Counted from the first letter of the stretch, positions 46,511 to 55,740 are shown. The stretch is 64,000 bases of DNA from Selenomonas sp. TAMA-11512 (GCF_037076525.1 NZ_AP029018.1:620001-684000), one strand, 5' to 3'. A program made the numbers and translations. Notes: generated from the letters alone by a model not told the origin.

Positions 46511-47119
46511 ATGATTGATATTGGGGCGATTCGATCCATTGAAACGCGCATCTTGGAAATACAGAAGCGCTTCGGGATAGAAGGCGCGGTACCCGGTGCG
46601 GCATCCTTTCAGAACACGCTGAACTCCGCGCTGCAGAAGATCGATGTCATGAATCCGGTGCAGGCGCCGCAGGCTGCCGCTCCTTCGGACAAGCCGTCGA
46701 AGGCAAGTGAGGTCAACGCGGCGGCGAAGGCGTCCGGTACGGAACCGACGAGCAGCGTTGCGCACTTTATTGAAGATGCGTCGGCAAGATACGGTGTCGA
46801 CTCAAAACTCGTTTCCGCCGTCGCGGAGGCCGAGTCGGGCGGCAATCAGGCTGCCGTATCGGAGGCGGGAGCTATCGGAATCATGCAGCTCATGCCCGGG
46901 ACGGCGGCATCTCTGGGAGTCAATCCGTATGACGCCCGAGAAAATGTCGAAGGCGGGACAAAATATCTTAAAGAGCTTTTGGATACGTTCGGCGGCGATG
47001 TGCAGAAAGCCGTTGCGGCTTATAATGCGGGACCGCAGGCCGTCAAGGATTATGGCGGCATACCGCCGTATCCGGAGACGGAAAACTATGTGAGCAAGGT
47101 GCTGGACCTTTACCTGTAA
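46511..47119 (+). CDS. Flagellar-operon lytic transglycosylase (SLT domain)
   Basis: 202 aa. The N-terminal ~80 residues are Ala/Pro-rich, and the C-terminal part is a soluble lytic transglycosylase domain: VAEAESGGNQAAVSEAGAIG carries the catalytic glutamate and IMQLMPGTA follows, then AVAAYNAGPQAV. No signal peptide is seen, so export through the flagellar type III system is likely. It would cut peptidoglycan for rod penetration, the job done by FlgJ in other bacteria. Located between fliJ and the motE-like gene. Confidence 0.92.
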   Translation: MIDIGAIRSIETRILEIQKRFGIEGAVPGAASFQNTLNSALQKIDVMNPVQAPQAAAPSDKPSKASEVNAAAKASGTEPTSSVAHFIEDASARYGVDSKLVSAVAEAESGGNQAAVSEAGAIGIMQLMPGTAASLGVNPYDARENVEGGTKYLKELLDTFGGDVQKAVAAYNAGPQAVKDYGGIPPYPETENYVSKVLDLYL

Positions 47120-47165
47120 CGGAAGTACGGCGGAGTGAAGCGGAGAATAAGGAGACGAGGCGTTC

Positions 47166-47774
47166 ATGAAGAAAATTTTGAAGCTCATAATAGGAGTCAT
47201 CCTATTGCTTGTTCTCGTTATTGGCGGCTTTGCCCTTGGCGTGTACCTGCAGTTATTTGATACAAATGAACTCAATGAAGAGCTTCACCTCTATGAACTG
47301 CCTGTTATCGGCGAATTCTTTGTCAGGCCGAACGGCGTGCACGAAGATGAGAAAGACGGAGCGGTGATGGCGGCCGTTGAGTCCGAAAAAAACGGCCCCG
47401 TGAAGAAGGAGTCGACAACGCGTCGGCTGACGCGAGAGGAAATCGAAAAGGACCGCCAGATGCGTCTCGCTGAGGAGAAAAAGCGCGTCACAAAGCTGGC
47501 GCGTGTCTACGACCAGATGAAGCCGAAGGATGCGGCGGAAGTCATGGGCAATCTGGAGGACGGGCTTGCCGTTCAGATCCTGCAGCGTATGGATGAAGGA
47601 CAGGCGGCAAAGGTGCTTGCGGCGATGGAGGCGGGGCGCTCCGCGCAGCTGACCCAGCTTCTCTATACGGGACTTGCGCCGGGAACGAACTCATCTCGCC
47701 CGCCGGCTGCGGGCAACGCACCGCAGGAGGAAGAACCTGAGGGTGAGGCTGAGGGCGCCGTTCCGCAGCCATGA
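47166..47774 (+). CDS. MotE/YlxF-like flagellar protein
   Basis: 202 aa. One N-terminal membrane helix (IIGVILLLVLVIGGFALGVY, ~9-28). Residues ~85-165 contain a charged coiled coil and the MgtE-N-like segment VYDQMKPKDAAEVMGNLEDG ... ILQRMDEGQAAKVLAAME, which matches the YlxF/MotE family. MotE is a chaperone-like partner of MotC/stator proteins in some bacteria. The C-terminal 35 residues are Gly/Pro/Glu-rich. It lies in the position of ylxF in Bacillus. Confidence 0.85.
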   Translation: MKKILKLIIGVILLLVLVIGGFALGVYLQLFDTNELNEELHLYELPVIGEFFVRPNGVHEDEKDGAVMAAVESEKNGPVKKESTTRRLTREEIEKDRQMRLAEEKKRVTKLARVYDQMKPKDAAEVMGNLEDGLAVQILQRMDEGQAAKVLAAMEAGRSAQLTQLLYTGLAPGTNSSRPPAAGNAPQEEEPEGEAEGAVPQP

Positions 47775-47834
47775 CATCAAGACGGAACGGCACGCGGAAT
47801 ACGATATATCTTCCTATGAAAGGAGGTGAACAGA

Positions 47835-49505
47835 ATGACAGCAAATATGAATATCATGAGCGTATCCAACGTTGTACAGCCTAAGGTCCAGAGTGCGCAG
47901 AAGGCGGAACCGCTCGGGGATTCCCGTGCCAGTCAAAACCATGCTTTCGGTGACACGCTGAAGGAAGCGCAGAAGGGCTCCGTCAAGGAAGATGCGGCAG
48001 CCGCTGCAAAGAGCGAGTCGGCAAGTGAGCCTGCTGCCGATGTATCGGCTCCGGAGGAGCGGAAAGACAATGCGCAGGATTCGGCGGAAACTCCCGCGAC
48101 GACAGAGACGGATGCGGTGATGACGATTCCGACGAAGGAATCTGCGGTGAAGCCGCAGGCGATGGAATCCGAAGAGCCGGCCGCGGACGCGGAAAAGACA
48201 CTGCAGGTTGATGAGATCGATGCGGCGCTGCTGAGGGCCATGCAGATGACACCGGTCTTTCAGCCGACGACGCCTGTGACACCCGTGGTGACGGAAGCCG
48301 TTGTGACGAATGAAACAAGCGCCTTCCCGGCGGCGGAGATGCCTGCCGATGCATCGGAGATGCGTTTTTCGGATCAGCCGAAGAACCTCGCGGAGCAGGA
48401 GGTAAAGACGCCTGCTGCGGATACCGCGCCGAAGACCGTGCGGACACTTTCCCTGGAGTCGCTTCTTCCGGACGCGCAGAACAAGCAGGGCAAGGATCTT
48501 CTCGCAACGCTGGCGGCCAATAATGTACAGCTTACAAAGTTCCTGTCGGGCACGGAGGCTCAGCAGCAAGCACCTTTGACAGCCGTGACGGAGCCGGAGG
48601 CAGCGACGGTCTTTATCGGAGCCGTCGGTGCGAACGCACCTAAGACGGTGCAGGCAAATGCGGCGGAGCAAGATGCGCCGATTGCGGCACGAACGGTTGC
48701 CGAAGCCATCGGCACAACGCCGGTGACGGTTGAGACGGCGACGGATGCGGAATCGAACATGGCCGATTTGGAGCAGGGAACCGCGCGTACACCATTGCCG
48801 ACTGAACAGCCGGAGGACGCCGCAGATGTGGCGGCTGAGGCGAGCTTCGCAAGTGTCGGGAATGCGCGTGCAGCGAGCGCCGACGGACAGCGGGAAGTCA
48901 CGATACCGGTACAGTCGCGCTTGGATGCAATGCCGACACACGCGGCAGGGCAGCAAAATGTTGTGCAGCCGCCTGCGGCGGGAACGCAGCCAGTGGAGGA
49001 TCCCCATGCTGCGCCGACTCCTCGCACGGATTATGACATCCCTCGTCAGATTGTCGATCAGGCCAGACTCATCCAACGCGGACAGGACAGCACAATGGTA
49101 ATCAAACTGAATCCGGAGCATCTGGGTGAGCTTACACTTCGGGTCAGTGTGACAGGCAACGGTTCCGTCAACGCATCGTTCCACTCGGACAACGCCACAG
49201 TGCGCGGCATCATCGAAAATACGATGGTACAGCTGAAGCAGGAGCTGCAGGCACAGGGACTCAAGGTGGACAATGTCGGAGTTTATGCGGGCCTGTCCGA
49301 CGGACAACTGCCGCAGAGTCAGGATCAGCGGAGCCTTTATCAGCAGATGGCTGAGGCCGGCGGAGGAGACGGTTCCTCCGGGAATGCCGGTGAAGGGGGC
49401 TCTGTGGGAGCGGTCGATGGAGCGCGCGCGATGGAAGACGCGGCCGCATTGACAGCCGACCGTGCGGATACGGCAGCTTCTGACGGTGTTGATTATCGCA
49501 TCTGA
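47835..49505 (+). CDS. fliK: Flagellar hook-length control protein FliK
   Basis: 556 aa from ATG 47835 (AAAGGAGGTG directly upstream; an overlapping GTG at 47826 is less good). The first ~380 residues are a low-complexity Ala/Glu/Thr/Val region, as usual for FliK. The C-terminal Flg_hook domain (~405-490) contains VIKLNPEHLGELTLRVSVTG and MVQLKQELQAQGLKVDNVGV. FliK measures hook length and switches the export gate. A hook protein gene should be the substrate, but none is near. Confidence 0.9.
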   Translation: MTANMNIMSVSNVVQPKVQSAQKAEPLGDSRASQNHAFGDTLKEAQKGSVKEDAAAAAKSESASEPAADVSAPEERKDNAQDSAETPATTETDAVMTIPTKESAVKPQAMESEEPAADAEKTLQVDEIDAALLRAMQMTPVFQPTTPVTPVVTEAVVTNETSAFPAAEMPADASEMRFSDQPKNLAEQEVKTPAADTAPKTVRTLSLESLLPDAQNKQGKDLLATLAANNVQLTKFLSGTEAQQQAPLTAVTEPEAATVFIGAVGANAPKTVQANAAEQDAPIAARTVAEAIGTTPVTVETATDAESNMADLEQGTARTPLPTEQPEDAADVAAEASFASVGNARAASADGQREVTIPVQSRLDAMPTHAAGQQNVVQPPAAGTQPVEDPHAAPTPRTDYDIPRQIVDQARLIQRGQDSTMVIKLNPEHLGELTLRVSVTGNGSVNASFHSDNATVRGIIENTMVQLKQELQAQGLKVDNVGVYAGLSDGQLPQSQDQRSLYQQMAEAGGGDGSSGNAGEGGSVGAVDGARAMEDAAALTADRADTAASDGVDYRI

Positions 49506-49532
49506 TCAAAAAGATGCAGAGAGGAGAAAACA

Positions 49533-50048
49533 ATGGCAAATTCGTTAAATACGATTACTGTCAACGGTGTGACGTATAATGCGGAAGCCTATCAGGCACA
49601 GCAGGCGGCGTCAGCTGTATCTACGAACAGCAGCTTGGACCGAAATGCGTTTCTGAAGCTCCTGGTCACGCAGCTCCAGTACCAGGATCCGCTTGATCCG
49701 CAGGACAATGCGGACTACCTCGCGCAGCTCGCGCAGTTCTCGGCACTCGAGCAGATGACAAATGTGTCGGAAGGCTTGAAGAGCGTTTCGGACCTTGTCA
49801 AGAACATTGACACTTCGGTGCTTGTCGGACAGCTTTCGAGCATGATCGGCAAGCATGTACAGTGGACGACTACGATAAAGGGCGCGGACGCGGAAGGCAA
49901 CCCCACCACATCCACAGCCAAGTTTGAGGGAGTCGTCAAGGGCGTATCCATTTCGGACGGTACACCGACGGTCATCGCTGTGGATTCCAACGGCGGACGT
50001 CACTCCGTAGCCATCGGTGACATCACCCGCGTGGGCGAGGTGGCATAA
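49533..50048 (+). CDS. flgD: Flagellar hook capping protein FlgD
   Basis: 171 aa. SLDRNAFLKLLVTQLQYQDP and QDNADYLAQLAQFSALEQMT are the FlgD N-terminal signature, and the C-terminal part has a barrel-like region with WTTTIKGADAEG. FlgD caps the growing hook. GAGGAGA precedes the ATG. The next gene overlaps its last base. Confidence 0.95.
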   Translation: MANSLNTITVNGVTYNAEAYQAQQAASAVSTNSSLDRNAFLKLLVTQLQYQDPLDPQDNADYLAQLAQFSALEQMTNVSEGLKSVSDLVKNIDTSVLVGQLSSMIGKHVQWTTTIKGADAEGNPTTSTAKFEGVVKGVSISDGTPTVIAVDSNGGRHSVAIGDITRVGEVA

Positions 50049-50437
50049 TGGCGGACATGAATATGGATATTCTGCGAATTCGTTCACAGAAGCCCGTATT
50101 TCCTGCACATCCGGTTCGTTCGGGTAATGTCTCGACAGCTGTGGAATCGCCCGCTTTCGCCAATCTGTTTGATGAGGCGAAGAACAGAGTTGCCTTTTCA
50201 GAGCATGCGAAGGCGAGAATGGAAGCTCGTCATATTGATTTTTCCGAAGAGGATCTCACGAAGCTTGATGCGACGGTCGGGAAAATGGCGGAAAAAGGGG
50301 CCAAAGAAGCCCTGATCCTTCTAAATGACGTCGCCCTTGTGGTCAGCATCAAGAATCGCACAGTGATTACAGCCATGGATGGCAAGAATGCGAAGGACAA
50401 CATCTTTACGAATATCGACAGCGCGGCCATTGTGTAA
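50048..50437 (+). CDS. Flagellar operon protein (TIGR02530 family)
   Basis: 129 aa. The block FSEHAKARMEARHIDFSEED and KGAKEALILLNDVALVVSIK, then NRTVITAMDG, matches the family usually found between flgD and flgE in Firmicutes. Its role is unknown; it is soluble. Here the neighbour that follows is flbD rather than flgE. The start overlaps the flgD stop. Confidence 0.9.
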   Translation: MADMNMDILRIRSQKPVFPAHPVRSGNVSTAVESPAFANLFDEAKNRVAFSEHAKARMEARHIDFSEEDLTKLDATVGKMAEKGAKEALILLNDVALVVSIKNRTVITAMDGKNAKDNIFTNIDSAAIV

Positions 50438-50502
50438 GGCAGGACCCTTTGGGGTGTCTTTGTGCTGCTGAATGATAGATGCAGCGCAGCTGTGCCGTCG
50501 TA

Positions 50503-50523
50503 GGAGGAGGCAGCCCCTCCTCC
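50503..50523 (+). terminator. Hairpin between TIGR02530 gene and flbD
   Basis: GGAGGAGG/CCTCCTCC stem with a 5-nt loop, without a T-run. It may attenuate transcription or occlude nothing; assignment as a terminator is weak. The 143-bp interval shows no trace of a coding fragment. Confidence 0.4.
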
Positions 50524-50580
50524 CGCAATCATACAAATTTATTCATAAAAGCATTTTCTCCTGTGTAGGAGGGAAAACAG

Positions 50581-50781
50581 TTGATCAAACTCACAAAATT
50601 CAATTCCGTAGCACGAAAAAAAGGGGAATTTGTCCTCAATGCAGAACATATAGAGACGATAGAAGAAACTCCGGATACGGTGATCACGCTGTCCAACGGC
50701 AGAAAGATCATCGTCGATGAGTCAATGGATGAGGTTGTGCGGCTCGTTATGGAATACAGGCGGGCGAAGCAACAATTCTAA
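50581..50781 (+). CDS. FlbD/SwrD family flagellar protein
   Basis: 66 aa, TTG start after TAGGAGGG. IKLTKFNSVARKKGEFVLNA then IIVDESMDEVVRLVMEYRR is the FlbD/SwrD pattern. In Bacillus SwrD raises flagellar torque. It normally follows flgE; here flgE is missing. A promoter starts after it. Confidence 0.88.
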   Translation: MIKLTKFNSVARKKGEFVLNAEHIETIEETPDTVITLSNGRKIIVDESMDEVVRLVMEYRRAKQQF

Positions 50782-50808
50782 TGCTTGATTTCATACGTGT
50801 GTGTCTAC

Positions 50809-50838
50809 TTGAATGTAGGTGCGCAGGTATTGTATAAT
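50809..50838 (+). promoter_or_regulatory. Sigma-70 promoter of fliL operon part
   Basis: TTGAAT (50809-50814), 18-bp spacer, TATAAT (50833-50838), ~40 bp before fliL. It could keep fliL and downstream genes on independently of the interrupted upstream part. Confidence 0.6.
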
Positions 50839-50878
50839 CAATAGGTGGATAAAGGGAAATTAAGAGGGGGAAGTGTTC

Positions 50879-51394
50879 ATGGCTGAAGAAGCGAAAGAAG
50901 AGCTGGTGCCTGCCGAGCCGAAGAAGAAATCTCCGATTATCCTCATTGTAGTGCTAATCGTCGTCGGTCTCGTGTTGGCAGGAGGCATCTCTTTCTTCGT
51001 CACACAGCAGATGATGGCCGGTGCGGGATCACAGGAAGACAATGCGCCGTCCAATTTGCATCATGATCCTGGTGTGTTTGTCAAGCTGGGTGATGAAAAG
51101 GAAGGTATTCTTGTCAATGTCGGCGGCATCAAGGCCGGGCGATTCTTAAAGACGAGCATCGTTTTGGAGATGAATCCGGGCAAGAAGGACAATATTGCGG
51201 ACGGTAAGCTTCAGAAGTTGGCGGAAACCAAGATCATGGATACGACATTGAAGCTGCTGCGTTCCGTTAAGATTGAAGAGCTCGACGCCACCAAGCAGGA
51301 CGAGCTGAAGATCACCTTGCGTGACAGCCTGAACAAGGTGTTGGGCGAAGGTTCCGTCTATGAAGTGTACATCACGAGCTTCCTCTTACAGTAA
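50879..51394 (+). CDS. fliL: Flagellar basal body-associated protein FliL
   Basis: 171 aa from ATG 50879, which has GAGGGGGAAG upstream; an in-frame GTG at 50873 is an alternative. One membrane helix at ~18-42 (IILIVVLIVVGLVLAGGISF). The C-terminal periplasmic FliL domain has ILVNVGGIKAGRFLKTSIVL. FliL surrounds the stator and supports torque at high load. Confidence 0.93.
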   Translation: MAEEAKEELVPAEPKKKSPIILIVVLIVVGLVLAGGISFFVTQQMMAGAGSQEDNAPSNLHHDPGVFVKLGDEKEGILVNVGGIKAGRFLKTSIVLEMNPGKKDNIADGKLQKLAETKIMDTTLKLLRSVKIEELDATKQDELKITLRDSLNKVLGEGSVYEVYITSFLLQ

Positions 51395-51425
51395 GAAGCC
51401 TTGAAGATAGGAAGGAGGAGGAAGT

Positions 51426-52430
51426 TTGGCAGAAGACGTCTTATCACAAGATGACATAGACAAACTGTTGTCCGCACTATCCTCCGGCGAAGCTTCTGCT
51501 GAGCAGATAAAAGCGGAGGAAGAAGAACGCAAGGTCAAGACATATGACTTTAAGCGGCCGGATAAGTTCTCAAAAGATCAGATTCGCACCCTGAACATGC
51601 TGCACGACAATTTTGCGAGAATGTTTAACACACAGCTCTCCGCGACATTGCGTACGCTGGTAAACGTAGAGGTTGTCAGCGTCGAGCAGACGACGTATCA
51701 GGAGTTTGTCCAATCGGTGGCAAACCCCTCCATCATCTGTGTGGAGGCGGTCCCGCCGCTGAAGGGAAACATCATTGTTGAGCTGAATACGAATATCGCC
51801 TTTGCCATTGTCGACCGTGTCTTTGGCGGACAGGGTGACAATGCGCTGAAGCCGAGAATTTTGACGGAGATTGAAGAGGCTGTCGTTCGCAAGTACATCG
51901 GTCGGGCGAATGAATTCATCAAAGAGGCGTGGGAAAACGTAACGGAGATGAATCCTCGCATAGAGGCCGTCGAGTCAAATCCCGCATTCGTTCAGATTGT
52001 GCCTCCATCGGACATGGTTATCATGGTTTCGATGCAGATCAAAGTCGGCGAAGTTGAAGGCTTTATGAATATCTGTATTCCGTACCTCGTCATCGAGCCG
52101 ATCGTTTCGAAGCTGACGACGACATTCTGGGTCGCTGCCGCAGCCGCGAAGGACGCGGGCGATGAGAATGTGGAAATCCTGCAGAAAAAACTCGAACGCG
52201 CAAAGGTTCCTTTGATCGTTGAGTTGGGCAAGATAGACATCACGATTCGCGAGTTCATGACATTGAACTTCGGCGATGTGCTGCAGCTCGATACGAAGGT
52301 TGATGATGAGCTCGATGTCCTGATCGGTACAAAGACGAAGTTCTATGGCAGACCGGGCACGGCAGGGAAGAAATCCGCCATACAGATTACGCGCGTGGCA
52401 CGAGAAGGAGATGAAGTAACGGATGAGTGA
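51426..52430 (+). CDS. fliM: Flagellar motor switch protein FliM
   Basis: 334 aa, TTG start. The N-terminal CheY-P binding segment is VLSQDDIDKLLSAL. The middle FliM domain has MLHDNFARMFNTQLSATLRT, and the C-terminal SpoA/FliN-like part ends the protein. FliM is the C-ring component that receives CheY. It overlaps fliY by 8 nt. Confidence 0.96.
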   Translation: MAEDVLSQDDIDKLLSALSSGEASAEQIKAEEEERKVKTYDFKRPDKFSKDQIRTLNMLHDNFARMFNTQLSATLRTLVNVEVVSVEQTTYQEFVQSVANPSIICVEAVPPLKGNIIVELNTNIAFAIVDRVFGGQGDNALKPRILTEIEEAVVRKYIGRANEFIKEAWENVTEMNPRIEAVESNPAFVQIVPPSDMVIMVSMQIKVGEVEGFMNICIPYLVIEPIVSKLTTTFWVAAAAAKDAGDENVEILQKKLERAKVPLIVELGKIDITIREFMTLNFGDVLQLDTKVDDELDVLIGTKTKFYGRPGTAGKKSAIQITRVAREGDEVTDE

Positions 52431-53619
52431 TGATTTGATCTCGCAAGAGGAGATCGATGCGCTGTTGAGCGGCGGAGCCGGCGGCGGTGACAGCGATGCC
52501 TCTCCGGCAGCGGATGCCGGATCTGCGGATGCGACTCCTTTGGATGGCACAAAGACGTTAAACGATATGGAGAAAGACGCGCTGGGTGAGATAGGAAATA
52601 TCTCGATGGGCAGCGCGGCGACGACGTTGTCCGTTCTCTTGGGACATAAGGTCTCGATCACGACACCGGCGGTTTCCATTGATACGCTCAGCTCGATAAA
52701 GGATCAGTATCCGATGCCGTATCTCATTGTGGAAATCGGCTACACAATCGGTATCGAAGGAAGCAACGTTCTCGCGATCCAAGCGACCGATGCATCCATT
52801 ATCGCCGACTTGATGATGGGCGGAGACGGGTCCAATACAACGACGGAGCTCAATGAGATCCATATGAGCGCCGTTGGCGAAGCGATGAACCAGATGATGG
52901 GCTCCGTTGCGACGTCCCTGTCATCCATGTTTAATAAAAAAATCGATATTTCCCCGCCCAAGGTCAACATGATCGACCTGGGGTCGGAGGAGAAGATCAC
53001 AGAGATTATCGGAAACAATGATCCCATTGCGAAGGTTTCGTTCCGCATGGAGGTCGATGGTCTCATCGATAGTGAAATCATGCAGATTCTACCGATACCC
53101 GTTGCCGAAGAGATGGTCAGCTATCTCCTGAGCGGCGGCGGACAAGAAGAGGAGGAGCCAGAACCAGTGCAAGCAACACCACCGCCACCAACACCAGCTG
53201 CGGCTCCTGCACCTGTACCGGCCGCCGCACCGCCGCCGGTTGCGGCGCCTGCGATGATGCCGGCGCAGCCGGCTTACGGCACGCCGGTCGTCGGACAGAG
53301 TGTACCTGTGCAGCCCGCAATGTTTTCGCCGCTTGCGACACAGCCTGTGCAGATTAACGATGCAAATATCGGTCTGATTCTCGATGTTCCGCTGCAGGTT
53401 ACTGTTGAGCTCGGTCGCACAAAGAAGACGATCAAGGATATCTTGGACCTTACGAACGGCTCTATCATCGAGTTGGATAAACTTGCCGGAGAGCCTGTCG
53501 ATATTCAGGTCAACGGAAAGTTCCTTGCGAAGGGTGAAGTTGTCGTCATTGATGAGAACTTCGGCGTCCGCATCACGGACATTGTCAGTCCGGAGGAGCG
53601 CGCGGCGAAGCTTCAATAG
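52423..53619 (+). CDS. fliY: Flagellar motor switch phosphatase FliY
   Basis: 398 aa. An N-terminal segment LISQEEIDALLSGG resembles the FliM CheY-binding peptide. Two CheC-type blocks follow (DALGEIGNISMGSAATTLSV and MSAVGEAMNQMMGSVATSLS), each with the E-x2-N or related dephosphorylation residues, then an Ala/Pro-rich linker (~240-305) and a FliN/SpoA domain at the C-terminus. It dephosphorylates CheY-P at the switch and forms part of the C-ring. The FliY form, rather than plain FliN, is typical of Firmicutes. Confidence 0.94.
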   Translation: MSDDLISQEEIDALLSGGAGGGDSDASPAADAGSADATPLDGTKTLNDMEKDALGEIGNISMGSAATTLSVLLGHKVSITTPAVSIDTLSSIKDQYPMPYLIVEIGYTIGIEGSNVLAIQATDASIIADLMMGGDGSNTTTELNEIHMSAVGEAMNQMMGSVATSLSSMFNKKIDISPPKVNMIDLGSEEKITEIIGNNDPIAKVSFRMEVDGLIDSEIMQILPIPVAEEMVSYLLSGGGQEEEEPEPVQATPPPPTPAAAPAPVPAAAPPPVAAPAMMPAQPAYGTPVVGQSVPVQPAMFSPLATQPVQINDANIGLILDVPLQVTVELGRTKKTIKDILDLTNGSIIELDKLAGEPVDIQVNGKFLAKGEVVVIDENFGVRITDIVSPEERAAKLQ

Positions 53620-53743
53620 GCATTCAAGTGACTCGGCTCCAAGGGGCTGGTACATATAGAGTTGTTTTCTTGACTTCGCTTAGAGGTCATTAAGATTTGA
53701 GAAAACGCATTGCGGCAGAAAATCTGCAGAAGGGGAGATAAGA

Positions 53744-54106
53744 ATGGCACAGAGAGTTTTAGTCGTCGATGACGCGGCATTTATGCGAATGATGGTTAAG
53801 GACATCCTCACGAAGAACGGCTACGAGGTCGTCGGCGAGGCGGAGAACGGCATGAAGGCGCTTGAAAAGTACCAGGAGCTAAAGCCGGATCTCACGACGA
53901 TGGACATCACGATGCCGGAAATGGACGGCATCAGTGCAGTCAAGGAAATAAAGAAAATCGATCCGAATGCGCGCGTCGTCATGTGCTCGGCAATGGGCCA
54001 GCAGGCGATGGTTATCGAAGCTATCCAGGCGGGTGCGCGTGACTTTATCGTTAAGCCGTTTCAGGCAGACCGCGTTTTGGAAGCTGTCCGTAAAGCTCTT
54101 GGCTGA
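53744..54106 (+). CDS. cheY: Chemotaxis response regulator CheY
   Basis: 120 aa, a single receiver domain. Phosphoacceptor D54 (TTMDITMPEMDG), acidic pair D9-D10, S82 and K104. It relays the CheA signal to FliM/FliY. A 124-bp gap precedes it, with a TTGACT-like box but no well-spaced -10. Its TGA overlaps the fliO ATG. Confidence 0.96.
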   Translation: MAQRVLVVDDAAFMRMMVKDILTKNGYEVVGEAENGMKALEKYQELKPDLTTMDITMPEMDGISAVKEIKKIDPNARVVMCSAMGQQAMVIEAIQAGARDFIVKPFQADRVLEAVRKALG

Positions 54107-54660
54107 TGCGAACGGCGTTCACTTTTAGAGGGCTCTTGTCAGCCCTCATTGTGTTTCTGATCATGGGGAATCTTTGCGGCGCGGTCTTTGCCGCGGAAGG
54201 CGGAGGATACCTTGCCGGCTATGAGAACCAGGAGCCGGCGGCGAGTGCCGCGGCGGGAATTTCATGGTGGTCTTCGTTTACGTACATCGCAAGTCTGCTG
54301 CTTGTCTTTGTTGTCGTTGTTCTCATGGCGTACTATGCTTCTCGATTTCTCGGAGGACGCTTCGGAAAAGCGATCCAAGGGAGCGGCGGCAGAATCTTGG
54401 AAAATCTCGCCCTGGGCCCCAATCGGTCAGCGTGCGTCGTCGAGTTGGGGGGACGTGTCTTTCTTCTGGGGGTAACGGAGCATTCCATTACACTTCTTCG
54501 AGAGATTGAGGATCCGGAAGAAATCGAGGAACTTCGTGTCCGTGCAAGCGCGGAATCGACGCTGACGGGAACGGGGATATTCAACGAACAACTCGGTGCG
54601 ATTGATGCACTGACAAAGCGCATCCCTTCGATGTTTACGAAGGATGTGTTTAAGCGATGA
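54106..54660 (+). CDS. fliO: Flagellar biosynthetic protein FliO/FliZ
   Basis: 184 aa. A signal peptide (~1-28) is followed by a single membrane helix (~58-80: IASLLLVFVVVVLMAYYASR) and a cytoplasmic SpoA-like domain (GRILENLALGPNRSACVVEL). It assists assembly of the FliP export-gate subunits. Overlaps cheY by one base and fliP by a few. Confidence 0.88.
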   Translation: MRTAFTFRGLLSALIVFLIMGNLCGAVFAAEGGGYLAGYENQEPAASAAAGISWWSSFTYIASLLLVFVVVVLMAYYASRFLGGRFGKAIQGSGGRILENLALGPNRSACVVELGGRVFLLGVTEHSITLLREIEDPEEIEELRVRASAESTLTGTGIFNEQLGAIDALTKRIPSMFTKDVFKR

Positions 54661-54671
54661 GGAGTTGTGAA

Positions 54672-55430
54672 GTGTTGCGGCCTTCTACTTGCGGTCAGAC
54701 GGCGATTGTTCTCCTGCTTTTGCTTTCTGTGGCACAGCAGGCTTTTGCGGCTCCATTGATTCCGAATATCAACATTGATGTAGGGACGGCGGAAGGACCG
54801 CAGGATGTCGCGGCATCGTTGCAGGTGCTTGCCATTTTGACGATTGTTTCCCTGGCGCCGGGCATTCTGATCATGACGACTTCGTTTGTTCGTATCGTCG
54901 TTGTCATCGGATTCCTGCGCAACGCCATGTCTACGCAGAACGTCCCGCCGAATCAGGTCGTGATTGCGCTGTCGATGTTTCTTACGTTCTACATCATGTC
55001 ACCGTATTGGAGTCAGGCGAATGAACAGGGCATACAACCTTACTTGAACGGGACGATCAGTCAGAGCGAGGCGATTGACAATACGTTGGCTCCGCTTCGG
55101 GAGTTCATGTTCAAGCAGACGCGTGAATCCGATCTGGCGCTCTTTGTCAACATGGCAAATGATGAGCGGCCGGAGTCGCAGGACGATGTATCCACGGTGA
55201 CACTGATACCGGCTTTCGTCATCAGTGAGTTAAAGACGGCCTTTCAGATCGGCTTCATGATTTACATTCCGTTTATCGTCATTGATATGATTGTGGCCAG
55301 CACGCTCATGTCCATGGGTATGATGATGCTGCCGCCGGTCATGATTTCACTGCCGTTTAAAATCCTGCTGTTCGTCATGGTGGACGGCTGGCATCTGCTG
55401 ATACGATCTCTGATTGTCAGTTTCCGATAG
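54672..55430 (+). CDS. fliP: Flagellar export gate protein FliP
   Basis: 252 aa from GTG 54672, selected because GAGGAG lies ~7 nt upstream; ATG 54657, overlapping fliO, is the alternative. Cleavable signal then IVSLAPGILIMTTSFVRIVV and FLRNAMSTQNVPPNQVVIAL, and the C-terminal MGMMMLPPVMISLPFKILLF. Five FliP subunits form the export gate core. Confidence 0.96.
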   Translation: MLRPSTCGQTAIVLLLLLSVAQQAFAAPLIPNINIDVGTAEGPQDVAASLQVLAILTIVSLAPGILIMTTSFVRIVVVIGFLRNAMSTQNVPPNQVVIALSMFLTFYIMSPYWSQANEQGIQPYLNGTISQSEAIDNTLAPLREFMFKQTRESDLALFVNMANDERPESQDDVSTVTLIPAFVISELKTAFQIGFMIYIPFIVIDMIVASTLMSMGMMMLPPVMISLPFKILLFVMVDGWHLLIRSLIVSFR

Positions 55431-55457
55431 CCGTGCGTCCGAAGGGAGGGAGCTCTC

Positions 55458-55727
55458 GTGTCCGGTGATCTCGTCATTCAGATGGGGCAAAACGCGCTCT
55501 GGATTGTGCTTCTGGTAACGGCGCCGATGCTGGGGCTCGGTTTGTCGGTCGGACTTCTCGTTTCCGTTTTTCAAGCGACGACATCCATCCAGGAACAGAC
55601 ACTGGCCTTTATTCCGAAGATCATTGCCGTCTTTGTGGCAATTCTGATCTTTGGACCATGGATGCTCAGCATCATGGTGGAGTACTTCATGAATGTCTTT
55701 GTGAACCTGCCGCTGTACATCGGCTGA
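55458..55727 (+). CDS. fliQ: Flagellar export gate protein FliQ
   Basis: 89 aa, GTG start. Two membrane helices (~15-38 and ~50-75) and the motif FQATTSIQEQTLAFIPKI, diagnostic of FliQ. Part of the FliPQR gate. Confidence 0.95.
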   Translation: MSGDLVIQMGQNALWIVLLVTAPMLGLGLSVGLLVSVFQATTSIQEQTLAFIPKIIAVFVAILIFGPWMLSIMVEYFMNVFVNLPLYIG

Positions 55728-55740
55728 AGGAGCTGGAAAA

